A stretch of 23,199 nt of DNA from JANSWP01 sp041941305 (GTDB lineage: Bacteria; Bacteroidota; Bacteroidia; Chitinophagales; Saprospiraceae), in contig JBGTQJ010000094.1 of assembly GCA_041941305.1 (NCBI GenBank), positions 1 to 23,199 on the forward strand. The letters run 5' to 3'. Position numbers and translations under genes: made by a program. The first letter of the stretch is position 1, and every line of letters begins with the position of its first letter. Shown here in pieces: positions 15,301-23,145 of the stretch. The notes under the pieces were generated by a model. It did no database searches. It was not told where the DNA came from and saw nothing but the letters and a program-made list of their open reading frames with translations.

Positions 15301-18300
15301 AAACTGATCCACTTGGTAGTACTCAGCAATTTCAATACGACCCTGTATCAAATCAACCTTCGTTTTGGAAAGATAAAAATGGGAATACTGCTTCAGGTGA
15401 ATATGATTTTAAAGGCAACCTCCTGAAAATCAATTTACCAAATGGTATAGAAAATTCATTTACTTATTTACCAAATGGTTTGCAGGAAAGCAGTACGAAT
15501 GGAGAAGGTAATACTACCTATTTTGAATATGATTCCTTTGGAAATGCTTCAAAAATTAAACTACCAATAGGAGCGTATGCATTGGAATACAATGCGCTTG
15601 GAAAATTACTTTCAAGCACCGATCCCAATGGCAATACAACACTTTTTGAATATGATCCGCTCCTGAGGCTGTCCAGAATAACAGATCCATTAGGGTATTC
15701 CAGAGAAACCCGTTATGACCCAAATAACAATCCAATTTGGCAAAAAGACAAGAGAGATTTTGTCACTAGAAGAATTTATGATGGGCACAACCGCCTTATC
15801 AGAATAGAAGAGCCTTTGGAAGTTGTGACAACTTTCAGCTATGATGAAAGAGGCAATCGAGTATCTGAAAAAGATCCAAATGGAAATGAATCCTTTTATA
15901 CTTATGATTCAAAAAATAGAATGCTTAGTGAGACCAATGCCAAAGGAGATACGAGGTATTGGGAATACGACGGAATTGGGAATTTGATTATTGAAACTGA
16001 TTATCGAGGCTTTCAAACGATTTACGAGTACGATGCATTAAATCGAAAAATTTCAGAATGGACTGCCCTAAATGAATCAACTATCATGGCTTATGATGCC
16101 AATGGCAATAATACCGCTATTACCAGTCCAGATGGTGTTCAATCCTCTTTTGAATACGATCAACTGGACAGGCTCATTTCCACACAACATTCTTTTTCAA
16201 ATGTACAATACCAGTTTGACAAAAACCACAACTTCATTCAGGAAGCCGATGCCAATGGCAATTCAACTCATTACGAATATGACCAAAATGATCGCCTTTT
16301 GAGAATAACAGATGCAATGGGTCAGGAAACCCATTTTGAATATGATTTGAATGGCAATCGAACTTCAATTAGGGATAAAAATGGGAATGAAACAAGTACG
16401 AACTATGATGAATTGAATCGCATCATAGAAGTGATCGATCCATTTGGGAACTCAAAAACCTTTTCATACGATGAATATGGTAATCGAACAAGTATGACGA
16501 ATGAACGAGGTTTCACAACAAACTTTGTATATGATGATCGGAACCGAATCACCTCCATTGAACATCCAATCGGAACTGAATTTTTTGAATACGACAATAA
16601 CAACAATCGGATTTCTGAAACGGATGCTGAAGGCAGAAAAACGGAAAGTGAATACGATGTCCTGAATCGAATGATACAAACCACCTTCGCAGATAACACA
16701 ACTGTGTCGAAAATTTATGATAAAAATGGGAACACCCTTTCCATAAGCAATGAAGCTAATGAAACAAGCCATTTTACTTATGATGCACTAGACAGGATAC
16801 AATCCCGAACAAATCCGGAAAATGAAACTACAAGCTATAGCTATGATGTCATGGGCAATCAGATCTCAGTTGTACAACCTGGAGGCAATGTAATCAGGCA
16901 TGTCTATGACGGTGAAAGTCGACTGGTAGCAATATACGATTTGTTGGGAACAGTGAAAACTTTAACTTATGATGATTTTGGAAATGTAATCCAGGAAGCT
17001 GATGGAAATGGTCATACAACTTCAATCACTTATGATGTGCTTCATCGTCCAGTCAGCATGACGGATGCTATTGGAAATGCAGCCACCATGCAGTATGACT
17101 CCAATGACAATCTGATAGAAAATACGGATCGTGAAGGGAACAGCACACTTCAAACTTTTGATGAACTGAATCGGAAAATAAGTAAGACAAATGCTTTGGG
17201 GCAAAGCACCCACTTTGAATTTGATGAGGTGGGTAATATGACAAAAATCAGGGACGCAAAAGGCAATGAAACGATATATGCCTACGATGCAGATGATCGT
17301 CTAATTCAAGAACGATTTGCAGATGGTCCAACAAAAGAATATGGCTATGATGCTGTGGGAAATTTGATTTCACGAAAAGACCAAAATGGAGCTGTGACGA
17401 ACTATCAGTATGATGATCGCGATCGGCTTATTCTACGTGATTATCCTGGACCAGATGGTGACCAATTTGTCTATGATGATGTGGGTAGATTGACTTTTAC
17501 CGCTAACACACAGGCTATGGTACAATTTGGTTACGACAAAAACGGTCGAATGCTTTTTGAGAGTTTGGATGGGCATACATCTGGCTTTCAATACGATATT
17601 CCAAACCGAAAAAGGCGGGTACTTTATTCTGGTGGCAATCACATTTTGGAAGAAAGTAGGGATGTTCGCGGACGGCTCCAAAGTGTTTCAAGAAATGGCA
17701 ATACGGTAGCCTCCTGGTACTATGATGCGGGAAATAGACTTCAATCCAAATCCTATGCAAACGGCACTTCCAGTCATTTTACTTACAATAACAATGATTG
17801 GTTAACATCATTAATGCATGAAAATGTGGAGGAAAGATTCGCTCATTTCCATTACGATTTTGACAAGGTGGGTAATAAATTGACAGAAGAAAAACGACAT
17901 CAACCTGATGCATCGGAAAAGTACACATATGATGCTCGTTATCGCCTGACCAAATTTGAAAAAGGAGCTATTTCCAGTGGCAATATTCAAGATCAAATCG
18001 ACTATCAATATGACGCCTTGAGCAATCGAGAAATGGTCAATGCCAATGGCAATATCACAAATTATGCTTCAAATCCCGTAAACGAATACACCTCAATCAG
18101 TGGTAGCCCAAATCCAGTTTATGACTCAAATGGCAATTTGACCAGCGATGGTGTATTTACCTACCAATATGATTTTGAAAACCGACTAGTATCTGTTAAT
18201 AACGGTTCGGTAGCAAGTTATGAATACGATCCTTTGGGTAGAAGAGTACGAAAAATTACTCCACAGAAAACGACCAATTATTTCTATGATAATTCAAGGG

Positions 18301-19376
18301 TAATTGAAGAAAAAGATGAATTGGGGAATAGGGAAGCTAGCTACATCTACGGTTATTGGGTTGATGACCTCTTGCTTATGAATCGCAATAATCAGGATTA
18401 TTTCTACCACAAAAACTCGCTTGGTTCAGTTTCATTTTTGACAAATGCCTTTGGCAATCCTGTGGAGCAATACGAATATGATCCTTATGGCAATGTGTCC
18501 ATTTTGGATACTGCTGGTGTAGTCCTGAATGACTCTGCTTTCGATAATCCGTATTTATATACAGGAAGAAGATTGGATCAGGAAACAGGACTTTATTACT
18601 ATAGAGCCAGGTATTATAATGCTCAACACGGGCGATTTTTGCAGCGCGATCCCTTGGGTTATGTCGATGGGTATAATTTGTATGAATATGTGAGGAGTAA
18701 TCCTCTGAATAGGTGGGATCCTTTTGGAGAAGATGATGAAGAAATTGATTTATTAAAACAAAATAGTCTGGAGCCTGGAAAGCCTGGATTTTTGAAACAT
18801 GAGAAAGCGGAAGAATTAAGAAAATGGTTGAATAAAACGCCATTGATTCCTGGCAATGAGAATAAAAGAGTAGTCCTGAATTTTTTCAGTTGTGAGACCT
18901 CTGAGCAGATATTCAATGCGATGAATCCACAAAAACCATACATGGATGATGTATTGAAAAAATCTGGCTTTTGGGATGTTGAGACACCGCTAAAACGCTT
19001 ATCGAGATTGCAGAGTGCCATTGCTCAAGCAAATAATTTATCCGGATTTTTTGGTCTCAAAGATTATGGATTACATCCTGATGGAAAATATTGTGGAACT
19101 ATTGAAATTACGCGCCATTGGAAAACAGATGCAACTGAAAAATCTGCTAGTCAGGAATTCAGTTTGAAATTTAAAATTCAATTGAATAGTTGCAATGGCT
19201 TAAATAATATTGACCATACGGTGAAGCTAACCTTATTGCGTTGGGATGAAGAGCATAGTGATGAAGAACCTCATTTTGGAGAATTTAGACCTGGCCCAAG
19301 AAAAAAGAAAAAGGGAGGAGGTATGGGGAAACCGGTCATTACACCTGGTGGCGGTAGCCATCACCATAAGAAATGA
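12330..19376 (+). CDS. Giant secreted RHS/YD-repeat protein with Ig-like N-terminal modules
   Basis: The start is ATG 12330, which begins a clear signal peptide (MKKKTDSLILLFTFLLMANT); the frame is open further upstream but without signal. Length 2348 residues. In order: a cadherin-like/Big_9-type module (about 25-120); a PKD-like module (about 121-205); Ig-like and SprB-like modules up to about 600, including two LWSTGETT repeats (about 228-270 and 470-512); an acidic Cys-containing linker (about 618-646, DEDEEEDD); a DUF6531-like entry segment (about 684-797); roughly fifty YD repeats (about 800-2030) of the form YDxxGN...; the RHS-associated core (about 2034-2133: YDPYGNV, then TGRRLDQETGLYYYRARYY and DPLGYVDGYNLYEYV) ending in NPLNRWDPFG. 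YD repeats form the hollow shell that encapsulates a C-terminal tip. The 215-residue tip (2134-2348) is unrecognised; it ends in a basic/His-rich tail (GPRKKKKGGG, then SHHHKK). There is no T9SS sorting domain, so the route across the outer membrane is unclear. Confidence 0.92.
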   Translation: MKKKTDSLILLFTFLLMANTMIANNDPPEAIPDFATTTINTPIVIPFLANDLDEDDLEELCHAVVWSPPHNGTFEITDNCQLLYTPNPGFIGQDCLFYEVCDSQFACDGNGMVCIQVNQCEPPELERPIQLCVGEAGLFDATFIQGAIYEWDFGIDGNPCCASSSGIHEVFYLTPGPKTINFHYNLNNCIHNFTFIVEVVGGSVADAGPDRIICAGQSALLSANDGAAYLWSTGETTQEIEVSPIETTTYSVTVTDDEGCTSSDEVQVNVSILSVHPIVGDLGCQDDPISLSANYTGGVPAVSWLWEGPGDFSSTLENPIVTFPNLPGAGDHTYSVTLTDGEGCTATGSVNVVLSPPEVSPEAEIPVCDETSFELFSNSFGGFPPYTYKWAGPNDFESNDENPLVFGDDLPDPGFHPYHVTIVDSHGCEGEGVFEVQIIEAPIIIISNDIIVCEDEFEEIGLTVDGGDGATYLWSTGETTSTIFVKPTETTAYAVRVTSAAGCTKTETSVVFVHPRPGEPGASYTGPLCEGDPLKLIANPPDAKEYTFSWLKDGAFFSNEQNPQILNADKDDTGTYTLIITDENGCTNSKTIEVLVKDCKTGRAFGPESENYKFDTLCDSCISPRCDEDEEEDDSMIPVPLNDTSPGKMTLPQSIEELNKPEKKVRPNSQGLAPSESEFNVYTGNVLIEIPVFSIPSVGPDLDFELVYNSGKTDLNFGFGNGWTFNYNLLWEKSGDDIIIRRGDGRRDLFEFDGSGYLAPPGISDRLIQTDPNQFLLKNKQGWEYYFEAESHQRLTKVVDRNGNELRLSYGGDLPMSIEDASGRVLQLDYTNDLLTSITDENDIFSRTVSFEYDAHGNMVEYDDQMGFTRTYTYDIHRNIIQTKDKNGNRTQLEYNASHAVTGMRSGLAQMLIEYDINENKTIVYEPVGSSIQQTTYTFDSEGRVTQIQGNCCGFDVAYQYDSSNNITQITDARGFEYHYTYDQKGNVLTETDPLGSTQQFQYDPVSNQPSFWKDKNGNTASGEYDFKGNLLKINLPNGIENSFTYLPNGLQESSTNGEGNTTYFEYDSFGNASKIKLPIGAYALEYNALGKLLSSTDPNGNTTLFEYDPLLRLSRITDPLGYSRETRYDPNNNPIWQKDKRDFVTRRIYDGHNRLIRIEEPLEVVTTFSYDERGNRVSEKDPNGNESFYTYDSKNRMLSETNAKGDTRYWEYDGIGNLIIETDYRGFQTIYEYDALNRKISEWTALNESTIMAYDANGNNTAITSPDGVQSSFEYDQLDRLISTQHSFSNVQYQFDKNHNFIQEADANGNSTHYEYDQNDRLLRITDAMGQETHFEYDLNGNRTSIRDKNGNETSTNYDELNRIIEVIDPFGNSKTFSYDEYGNRTSMTNERGFTTNFVYDDRNRITSIEHPIGTEFFEYDNNNNRISETDAEGRKTESEYDVLNRMIQTTFADNTTVSKIYDKNGNTLSISNEANETSHFTYDALDRIQSRTNPENETTSYSYDVMGNQISVVQPGGNVIRHVYDGESRLVAIYDLLGTVKTLTYDDFGNVIQEADGNGHTTSITYDVLHRPVSMTDAIGNAATMQYDSNDNLIENTDREGNSTLQTFDELNRKISKTNALGQSTHFEFDEVGNMTKIRDAKGNETIYAYDADDRLIQERFADGPTKEYGYDAVGNLISRKDQNGAVTNYQYDDRDRLILRDYPGPDGDQFVYDDVGRLTFTANTQAMVQFGYDKNGRMLFESLDGHTSGFQYDIPNRKRRVLYSGGNHILEESRDVRGRLQSVSRNGNTVASWYYDAGNRLQSKSYANGTSSHFTYNNNDWLTSLMHENVEERFAHFHYDFDKVGNKLTEEKRHQPDASEKYTYDARYRLTKFEKGAISSGNIQDQIDYQYDALSNREMVNANGNITNYASNPVNEYTSISGSPNPVYDSNGNLTSDGVFTYQYDFENRLVSVNNGSVASYEYDPLGRRVRKITPQKTTNYFYDNSRVIEEKDELGNREASYIYGYWVDDLLLMNRNNQDYFYHKNSLGSVSFLTNAFGNPVEQYEYDPYGNVSILDTAGVVLNDSAFDNPYLYTGRRLDQETGLYYYRARYYNAQHGRFLQRDPLGYVDGYNLYEYVRSNPLNRWDPFGEDDEEIDLLKQNSLEPGKPGFLKHEKAEELRKWLNKTPLIPGNENKRVVLNFFSCETSEQIFNAMNPQKPYMDDVLKKSGFWDVETPLKRLSRLQSAIAQANNLSGFFGLKDYGLHPDGKYCGTIEITRHWKTDATEKSASQEFSLKFKIQLNSCNGLNNIDHTVKLTLLRWDEEHSDEEPHFGEFRPGPRKKKKGGGMGKPVITPGGGSHHHKK

Positions 19377-19440
19377 TTTAAGAAGTATCCGAGAAATTCA
19401 GGATGGTCCAATGTTCTAAATTTCAATTAAAAATACAACT

Positions 19441-21972
19441 ATGAAAAATATATTAATTATTGTTATGCTGTTTTTATCTTTTGGTGCCAATGCCCAAAGT
19501 ATCTACTCCACTGGAGGTGCCCAATGCGGTGACCATGCCTCCGGAGGTTGCGAGCATTTTCAAAATCCTTGCCCAGATGGGCTGGATGGTGAAATTTTAT
19601 TGATTTTACAGACTGACGGGAAAGCCTTCGAAACCCGCTGGTTTTTGAGAAATCAAACATTAAATACTTTAGTTGCTCAGGGAGTTGGCTTGTCTAATCA
19701 TACCTTATACGAATCCAATTTTTGCGTCCAGAAAGATCATTGTTTTGAATTCATCATTGAAGATGGTGGAGAAGATGGATTGGAATCGGGACTTGGCTTT
19801 TATGAAGTCATTTTTAATGGAAGAAGTGTTAAAATAGGAGGAGCGTTTTCAGATGCTGAAATGACAGCTTTGGGGGCTTGTTGCGACAAACTGGATATAA
19901 CACTAGCGGCTTCCAGTTCTTGTATGCTAGATGACCAGGTCCTTATTTATCTGGATGTACGAGGTGGTATTGGGCCGATTCATTCAGTTTGGTCAAATGA
20001 TATACGGGATGTGGACTTCCAAATTGTTTCTTCTGCTTTGGGAAATATTTCTGTACAAGTTTTGGATGCAGGCGGATGTTTTGCTTTAGCCAGTGTCGAT
20101 TTTTCCAATTTGCCTCAGGAGAAAGCATTAATGCCACCTGCATTGAGTTTAGCTTATTCATTGCCTGGAGCAGCTTGTGACGATGGTAATCCAAATACTC
20201 AAAATGACCAGCTGGATGATAATTGTATATGTATTGGAGATTCTAATAACTCTGAATTGACTTTAGATTGCCCTGATGATATCCTTGTAAATACGACTGA
20301 CCCTAATGGTATAATTGTAGAATGGGATTTGCCGGAAGTATCAACCAATTGCCTTAATACCGGAGGGGGCGGAAACTGTATAGATGATATTTCCGGTTTT
20401 GAATTTCTAGGTGCTTTTGAGGGACATCACTATTTCATTTCTGAAAATGCAACCTGGTGGGAAAACGCTCGTCAAATGGCAGAAGCAAATGGTGGGAATC
20501 TGGTCATTTTTGATACAGAAGAAGAGCACCATTTTATCGCCAATCAGGTAAACAATATTTTTCACATCGGTCTGTCAGATGCCGTTGAGGAAGGAAATTT
20601 TCAATGGGAAGATGGTTCCACTTTGAGTTTTGATTTTTGGGCACCCGGTTTTTTTGAAAACACAAATAGCAAAGACTATGGAGTCTTCAATGCTTTTCAA
20701 AACGGCTGGAATGTAGTTAACTTTTGGTCATTTCATCCTTTTGTAATGGAAATTCCATGTGGTGGTGGAGCGTCTTTTGTGTTAAATCAAATAGCTGGAT
20801 TGAATTCAGGAAGCCAATTCCCAGTTGGCACAACCACTATCAGCTACCATGCAGGTGATTTTTGTAACAATGAAAGTACTTGTAGCTTTTTGGTTACTGT
20901 GCAAAGTGAAAGTACCTGTAATAACATTTCTAATGCCGGATCAATTAGTGGAACAGAAACTTCCTGTGAACCATTCCAGGCTTCAATTATCCAAAGCCTT
21001 TCTGGACCTACAGGTGGGGATGGTAATTTAGAAATCCAATGGCAACGATCTAATGTTTCTGAAACTGGTCCCTGGAATAACAGCAGCTTCAATTCTCTGA
21101 CTTTAAACCCTGGTTTCGTTTCCCAAACAACCTGGTTTAGAAGGGGTGCCAGAAGAAGTGGCTGTGATGATTTTATTTATACGACACCAATTGTTAAAGC
21201 AATCGAAAACTGTACTGGTGATTATTGTGATTCAAATGGACAAGCTCCCTGGGAAGAATGGATTCGAAATGTGAAGATCCATACCCTGGATCACAATTCG
21301 GGAAAAGATGGCTATGGTGATTTTTTAGATAAATCAACCAGTCTGGAAAAAGGAACTTCTTATCAATTAAGTGTTCAAATTGGTTACTCCTGGTTTCAGT
21401 GGGATGAATATGTTCGCGCCTGGATAGACTTCAATCAGGATGGAGATTTTTCGGATGCCAACGAACTGGTTTTATCCAAAATCAGTTTTGAAGGAACGCC
21501 ACCAAACCCACCAGCACCTGTCACCCAAATAGTAGGAATACCCTCAAATGCAATTTCTGGAAACACGAGAATGCGCATCGCAATGAAAAGAGGTGAATAC
21601 CCCGAGCACTGTGAAACATTTCAAAAGGGAGAAGTGGAAGATTATACGATCCATATTTTGGATGCCGGAGGTAAACCATTTGCTCAAAATCTGGTGGTTC
21701 AAGCAAATGACAGTTACAAACCATTCCTTCATTTTTATCCTAATCCAGCTTCTACAGAATTGTTAGTCAATCTGGAAGATTACCTCGGCAAAACGGGAAC
21801 CATTCAGGTCTATAATAATTTGGGACAACTGATGTTGGAATCAGTTACAGCAGATATTAGCTCAGATTTAGTAGAATTAGAAGTTGGAAAATTTGAGAAT
21901 GGTATATATCAAATTCTTTTCCGCTCCGAAGGGAAAATTCAACTTTCTGGGAATTTTGTCATAATGAAATAA
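19441..21972 (+). CDS. Secreted T9SS protein with HYR, C-type lectin and GEVED domains
   Basis: An 843-residue protein with a signal peptide (MKNILIIVMLFLSFGANAQ). Its N-terminal domain (about 20-145) carries Cys-rich strands (NFCVQKDHCFEFIIEDGGEDG pattern) common in Bacteroidota secreted proteins. A HYR-type module begins at about 270 (LDCPDDILVNTT) and is interrupted at about 315-440 by a C-type lectin-like domain (GHHYFISENATWWENARQ, then GGNLVIFDTEEE, IGLSDAVEEGNFQWEDG, and a terminal MEIPC). The HYR module resumes at about 443-491 (FPVGTTTISYHAGD). An Ig-like segment follows (about 495-590), then a GEVED domain (about 600-744: RAWIDFNQDGDFSDANE, ending FQKGEVEDYTIHI). The C-terminus is a type A T9SS sorting domain (FYPNPAST... 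to FVIMK). It starts 64 bp after the RHS gene and is probably cotranscribed. A carbohydrate- or surface-binding role is inferred from the lectin domain. Confidence 0.9.
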   Translation: MKNILIIVMLFLSFGANAQSIYSTGGAQCGDHASGGCEHFQNPCPDGLDGEILLILQTDGKAFETRWFLRNQTLNTLVAQGVGLSNHTLYESNFCVQKDHCFEFIIEDGGEDGLESGLGFYEVIFNGRSVKIGGAFSDAEMTALGACCDKLDITLAASSSCMLDDQVLIYLDVRGGIGPIHSVWSNDIRDVDFQIVSSALGNISVQVLDAGGCFALASVDFSNLPQEKALMPPALSLAYSLPGAACDDGNPNTQNDQLDDNCICIGDSNNSELTLDCPDDILVNTTDPNGIIVEWDLPEVSTNCLNTGGGGNCIDDISGFEFLGAFEGHHYFISENATWWENARQMAEANGGNLVIFDTEEEHHFIANQVNNIFHIGLSDAVEEGNFQWEDGSTLSFDFWAPGFFENTNSKDYGVFNAFQNGWNVVNFWSFHPFVMEIPCGGGASFVLNQIAGLNSGSQFPVGTTTISYHAGDFCNNESTCSFLVTVQSESTCNNISNAGSISGTETSCEPFQASIIQSLSGPTGGDGNLEIQWQRSNVSETGPWNNSSFNSLTLNPGFVSQTTWFRRGARRSGCDDFIYTTPIVKAIENCTGDYCDSNGQAPWEEWIRNVKIHTLDHNSGKDGYGDFLDKSTSLEKGTSYQLSVQIGYSWFQWDEYVRAWIDFNQDGDFSDANELVLSKISFEGTPPNPPAPVTQIVGIPSNAISGNTRMRIAMKRGEYPEHCETFQKGEVEDYTIHILDAGGKPFAQNLVVQANDSYKPFLHFYPNPASTELLVNLEDYLGKTGTIQVYNNLGQLMLESVTADISSDLVELEVGKFENGIYQILFRSEGKIQLSGNFVIMK

Positions 21973-21974
21973 CA

Positions 21975-22000
21975 GTATCCCGGTTCTCCAGAACCGAGAT
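21975..22000 (+). terminator. F1 hairpin followed by a U-tract (copy D)
   Basis: CGGTTCTCCAGAACCG (21981-21996) is preceded by GTATCC and followed by AGATCTTCTTTTTT, two bases after the TAA stop of the 843-residue gene. Stem plus T-run fit an intrinsic terminator. Positions 21975-21996 are an exact 22-bp inverted repeat of 22017-22038. Confidence 0.6.
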
Positions 22001-22013
22001 CTTCTTTTTTGTG

Positions 22014-22038
22014 TCCCGGTTCTGGAGAACCGGGATAC
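22014..22038. repeat. F1 hairpin (copy E), inverted partner of copy D
   Basis: TCCCGGTTCT-GG-AGAACCGGGA is a perfect 10-bp stem, followed by TAC. Together with copy D it forms an inverted repeat in which each arm is itself palindromic, as at 3282-3367. Confidence 0.75.
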
Positions 22039-22170
22039 GTCATTTACTAAATCCATTGCAGTGCTTACCCACCTATCTCCCCTGTTCACACAATAGTCAA
22101 TTCTACCTTCCTCAAATCTTCTAAATTCATAGTTTCAAATCAAAAACGATTGATCTAATATCATACGTTG

Positions 22171-22208
22171 AGTCGGGATGAATAGTGCTACACTATAGAG
22201 TCCCGACT
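22171..22208. terminator. Two-part hairpin before the tfoX-like gene end
   Basis: AGTCGGGA (22171-22178) pairs with TCCCGACT (22201-22208), enclosing a second stem ATAGTG-CTA-CACTAT (22182-22196). It lies 3 bp beyond the stop of the minus-strand gene at 22211 and may end that transcript; no long U-run follows. Confidence 0.5.
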
Positions 22209-22210
22209 AT

Positions 22211-22555
22211 TTACTTTTTCTTTCTTGAGGCCTTTGCTTTTGGGTTGAATTCCAAACATTTCTGTACCCAGAATTCCAGATCAACATCCGAATCATAGGC
22301 CTCGGGATCCAGCATTATATATCCTGTCATTGGGCGTCCGCCATGTATCATTTGATTGGCGCCTTCTCGTTCCAGGAGTTGTTCTACTTCCTTTGGATCT
22401 ACCCGGGCCATGATGCCGCCTTTATAAGTTCCAATACACATTTTAGCATCCACCATAAAGCACCAGCCACCAAACATTTTCTTTTCTTCTAGTAGTAACC
22501 CTTTGGGTTCGAGAATGATGCGAATGCGATCGGCTGTGATGTTGTTGTCAGACAT
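22211..22555 (-). CDS. TfoX/Sxy N-terminal domain protein
   Basis: A 114-residue protein that matches the small TfoX/Sxy N-terminal domain in wording and length: KKMFGGWCFMVDAKMCIGTY near residues 25-45, then MARVDP, and GRPMTGYIMLDPEA near 73-86. It ends in a Lys/Arg tail (KAKASRKKK). In gamma-proteobacteria TfoX/Sxy activates competence genes, but stand-alone N-domain proteins are widespread and their role in Bacteroidota is unknown. No competence gene is nearby. The upstream region (22556-22668) is shared with the divergent DUF5655-like gene and contains a 12-bp direct repeat (GTTTGAGAAATT at 22556 and 22572). Confidence 0.85.
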   Translation of the reverse strand: MSDNNITADRIRIILEPKGLLLEEKKMFGGWCFMVDAKMCIGTYKGGIMARVDPKEVEQLLEREGANQMIHGGRPMTGYIMLDPEAYDSDVDLEFWVQKCLEFNPKAKASRKKK

Positions 22556-22668
22556 GTTTGAGAAATTGAGAGTTTGAGAAATTTTGAGGTCTCTTCATTA
22601 AATACTATTATACAATCATTGGGATTAAAATTAATTCTTTTCTATTTATTGTTTAAAAATCAACATCC

Positions 22669-23082
22669 ATGTGGACTTGTCCGGAATGCAATCGTACATT
22701 CAGAAATACCAACCAGGTACATACTTGTCGTTTGGTGACCAAGGAATCATTGTTGGCGAAACGTTCGCAACACATCAATGAATTATATGAAGCTTTACTC
22801 CACGAGTTGAAAAAGTTTGGTGAATTCAGGGAAGAAGCCGTTCCTCCTGATGTATTATTCCTAAAAACCAAGAGTACATTTCTAATGGTGAAGCTAAAAA
22901 CCAAATGGATTGATGTGGAATTTTTTCTGGAAAAACTGGAAGATGTTCCCCCAGTGAAAAAGTACTTGCAAACTTCGAAACGACGAGTCGTACATGTGGT
23001 CTCGATTGACAGCCTGGAGGATATTGATGATCAATTGATCGATTGGATGCACCGCTCTTATGAATTAATTGCAAATGCTTGA
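22669..23082 (+). CDS. DUF5655-like protein with an N-terminal zinc-finger-like motif
   Basis: A 137-residue protein. Its start, MWTCPECNRTFRNTNQVHTC, places C4, C7, H18 and C20 in a CX2CX10HXC pattern that could bind zinc. The remainder (LYEALLHELKKFGEF, then FLKTKSTFLMVKLKTKWIDVEFFL and RRVVHVVSIDSLEDIDDQLIDWM) fits the DUF5655 domain, which is of unknown function and resembles proteins that handle or bind nucleic acid only by loose analogy. ATG 22669 is supported by the motif lying at the very N-terminus. It is divergent from the TfoX-like gene; whether the two are functionally linked is unknown. Confidence 0.8.
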   Translation: MWTCPECNRTFRNTNQVHTCRLVTKESLLAKRSQHINELYEALLHELKKFGEFREEAVPPDVLFLKTKSTFLMVKLKTKWIDVEFFLEKLEDVPPVKKYLQTSKRRVVHVVSIDSLEDIDDQLIDWMHRSYELIANA

Positions 23083-23083
23083 A

Positions 23084-23145
23084 CAGTTGTCGGTTGTCAG
23101 TTGTCGGTTGTCGGTTGTCAGTTGTCGGTTGTCAGTTGTCAGTTT
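23084..23145. repeat. 7-bp tandem repeat CRGTTGT
   Basis: Eight perfect units of CAGTTGT or CGGTTGT run from 23084 to 23139, followed by a partial unit CAGTTT. The array begins 2 bp after the stop of the DUF5655-like gene. Only the second base varies (A or G), in an irregular order. Confidence 0.85.

Noticed and set aside
14730..18700. Minus-strand frames within the RHS gene
   Set aside because: All are shadows of the YD repeats in the plus-strand frame.
23084..23145. CRISPR or phase-variation promoter
   Set aside because: Simple 7-bp satellite after a gene end; no downstream gene visible before the window edge.
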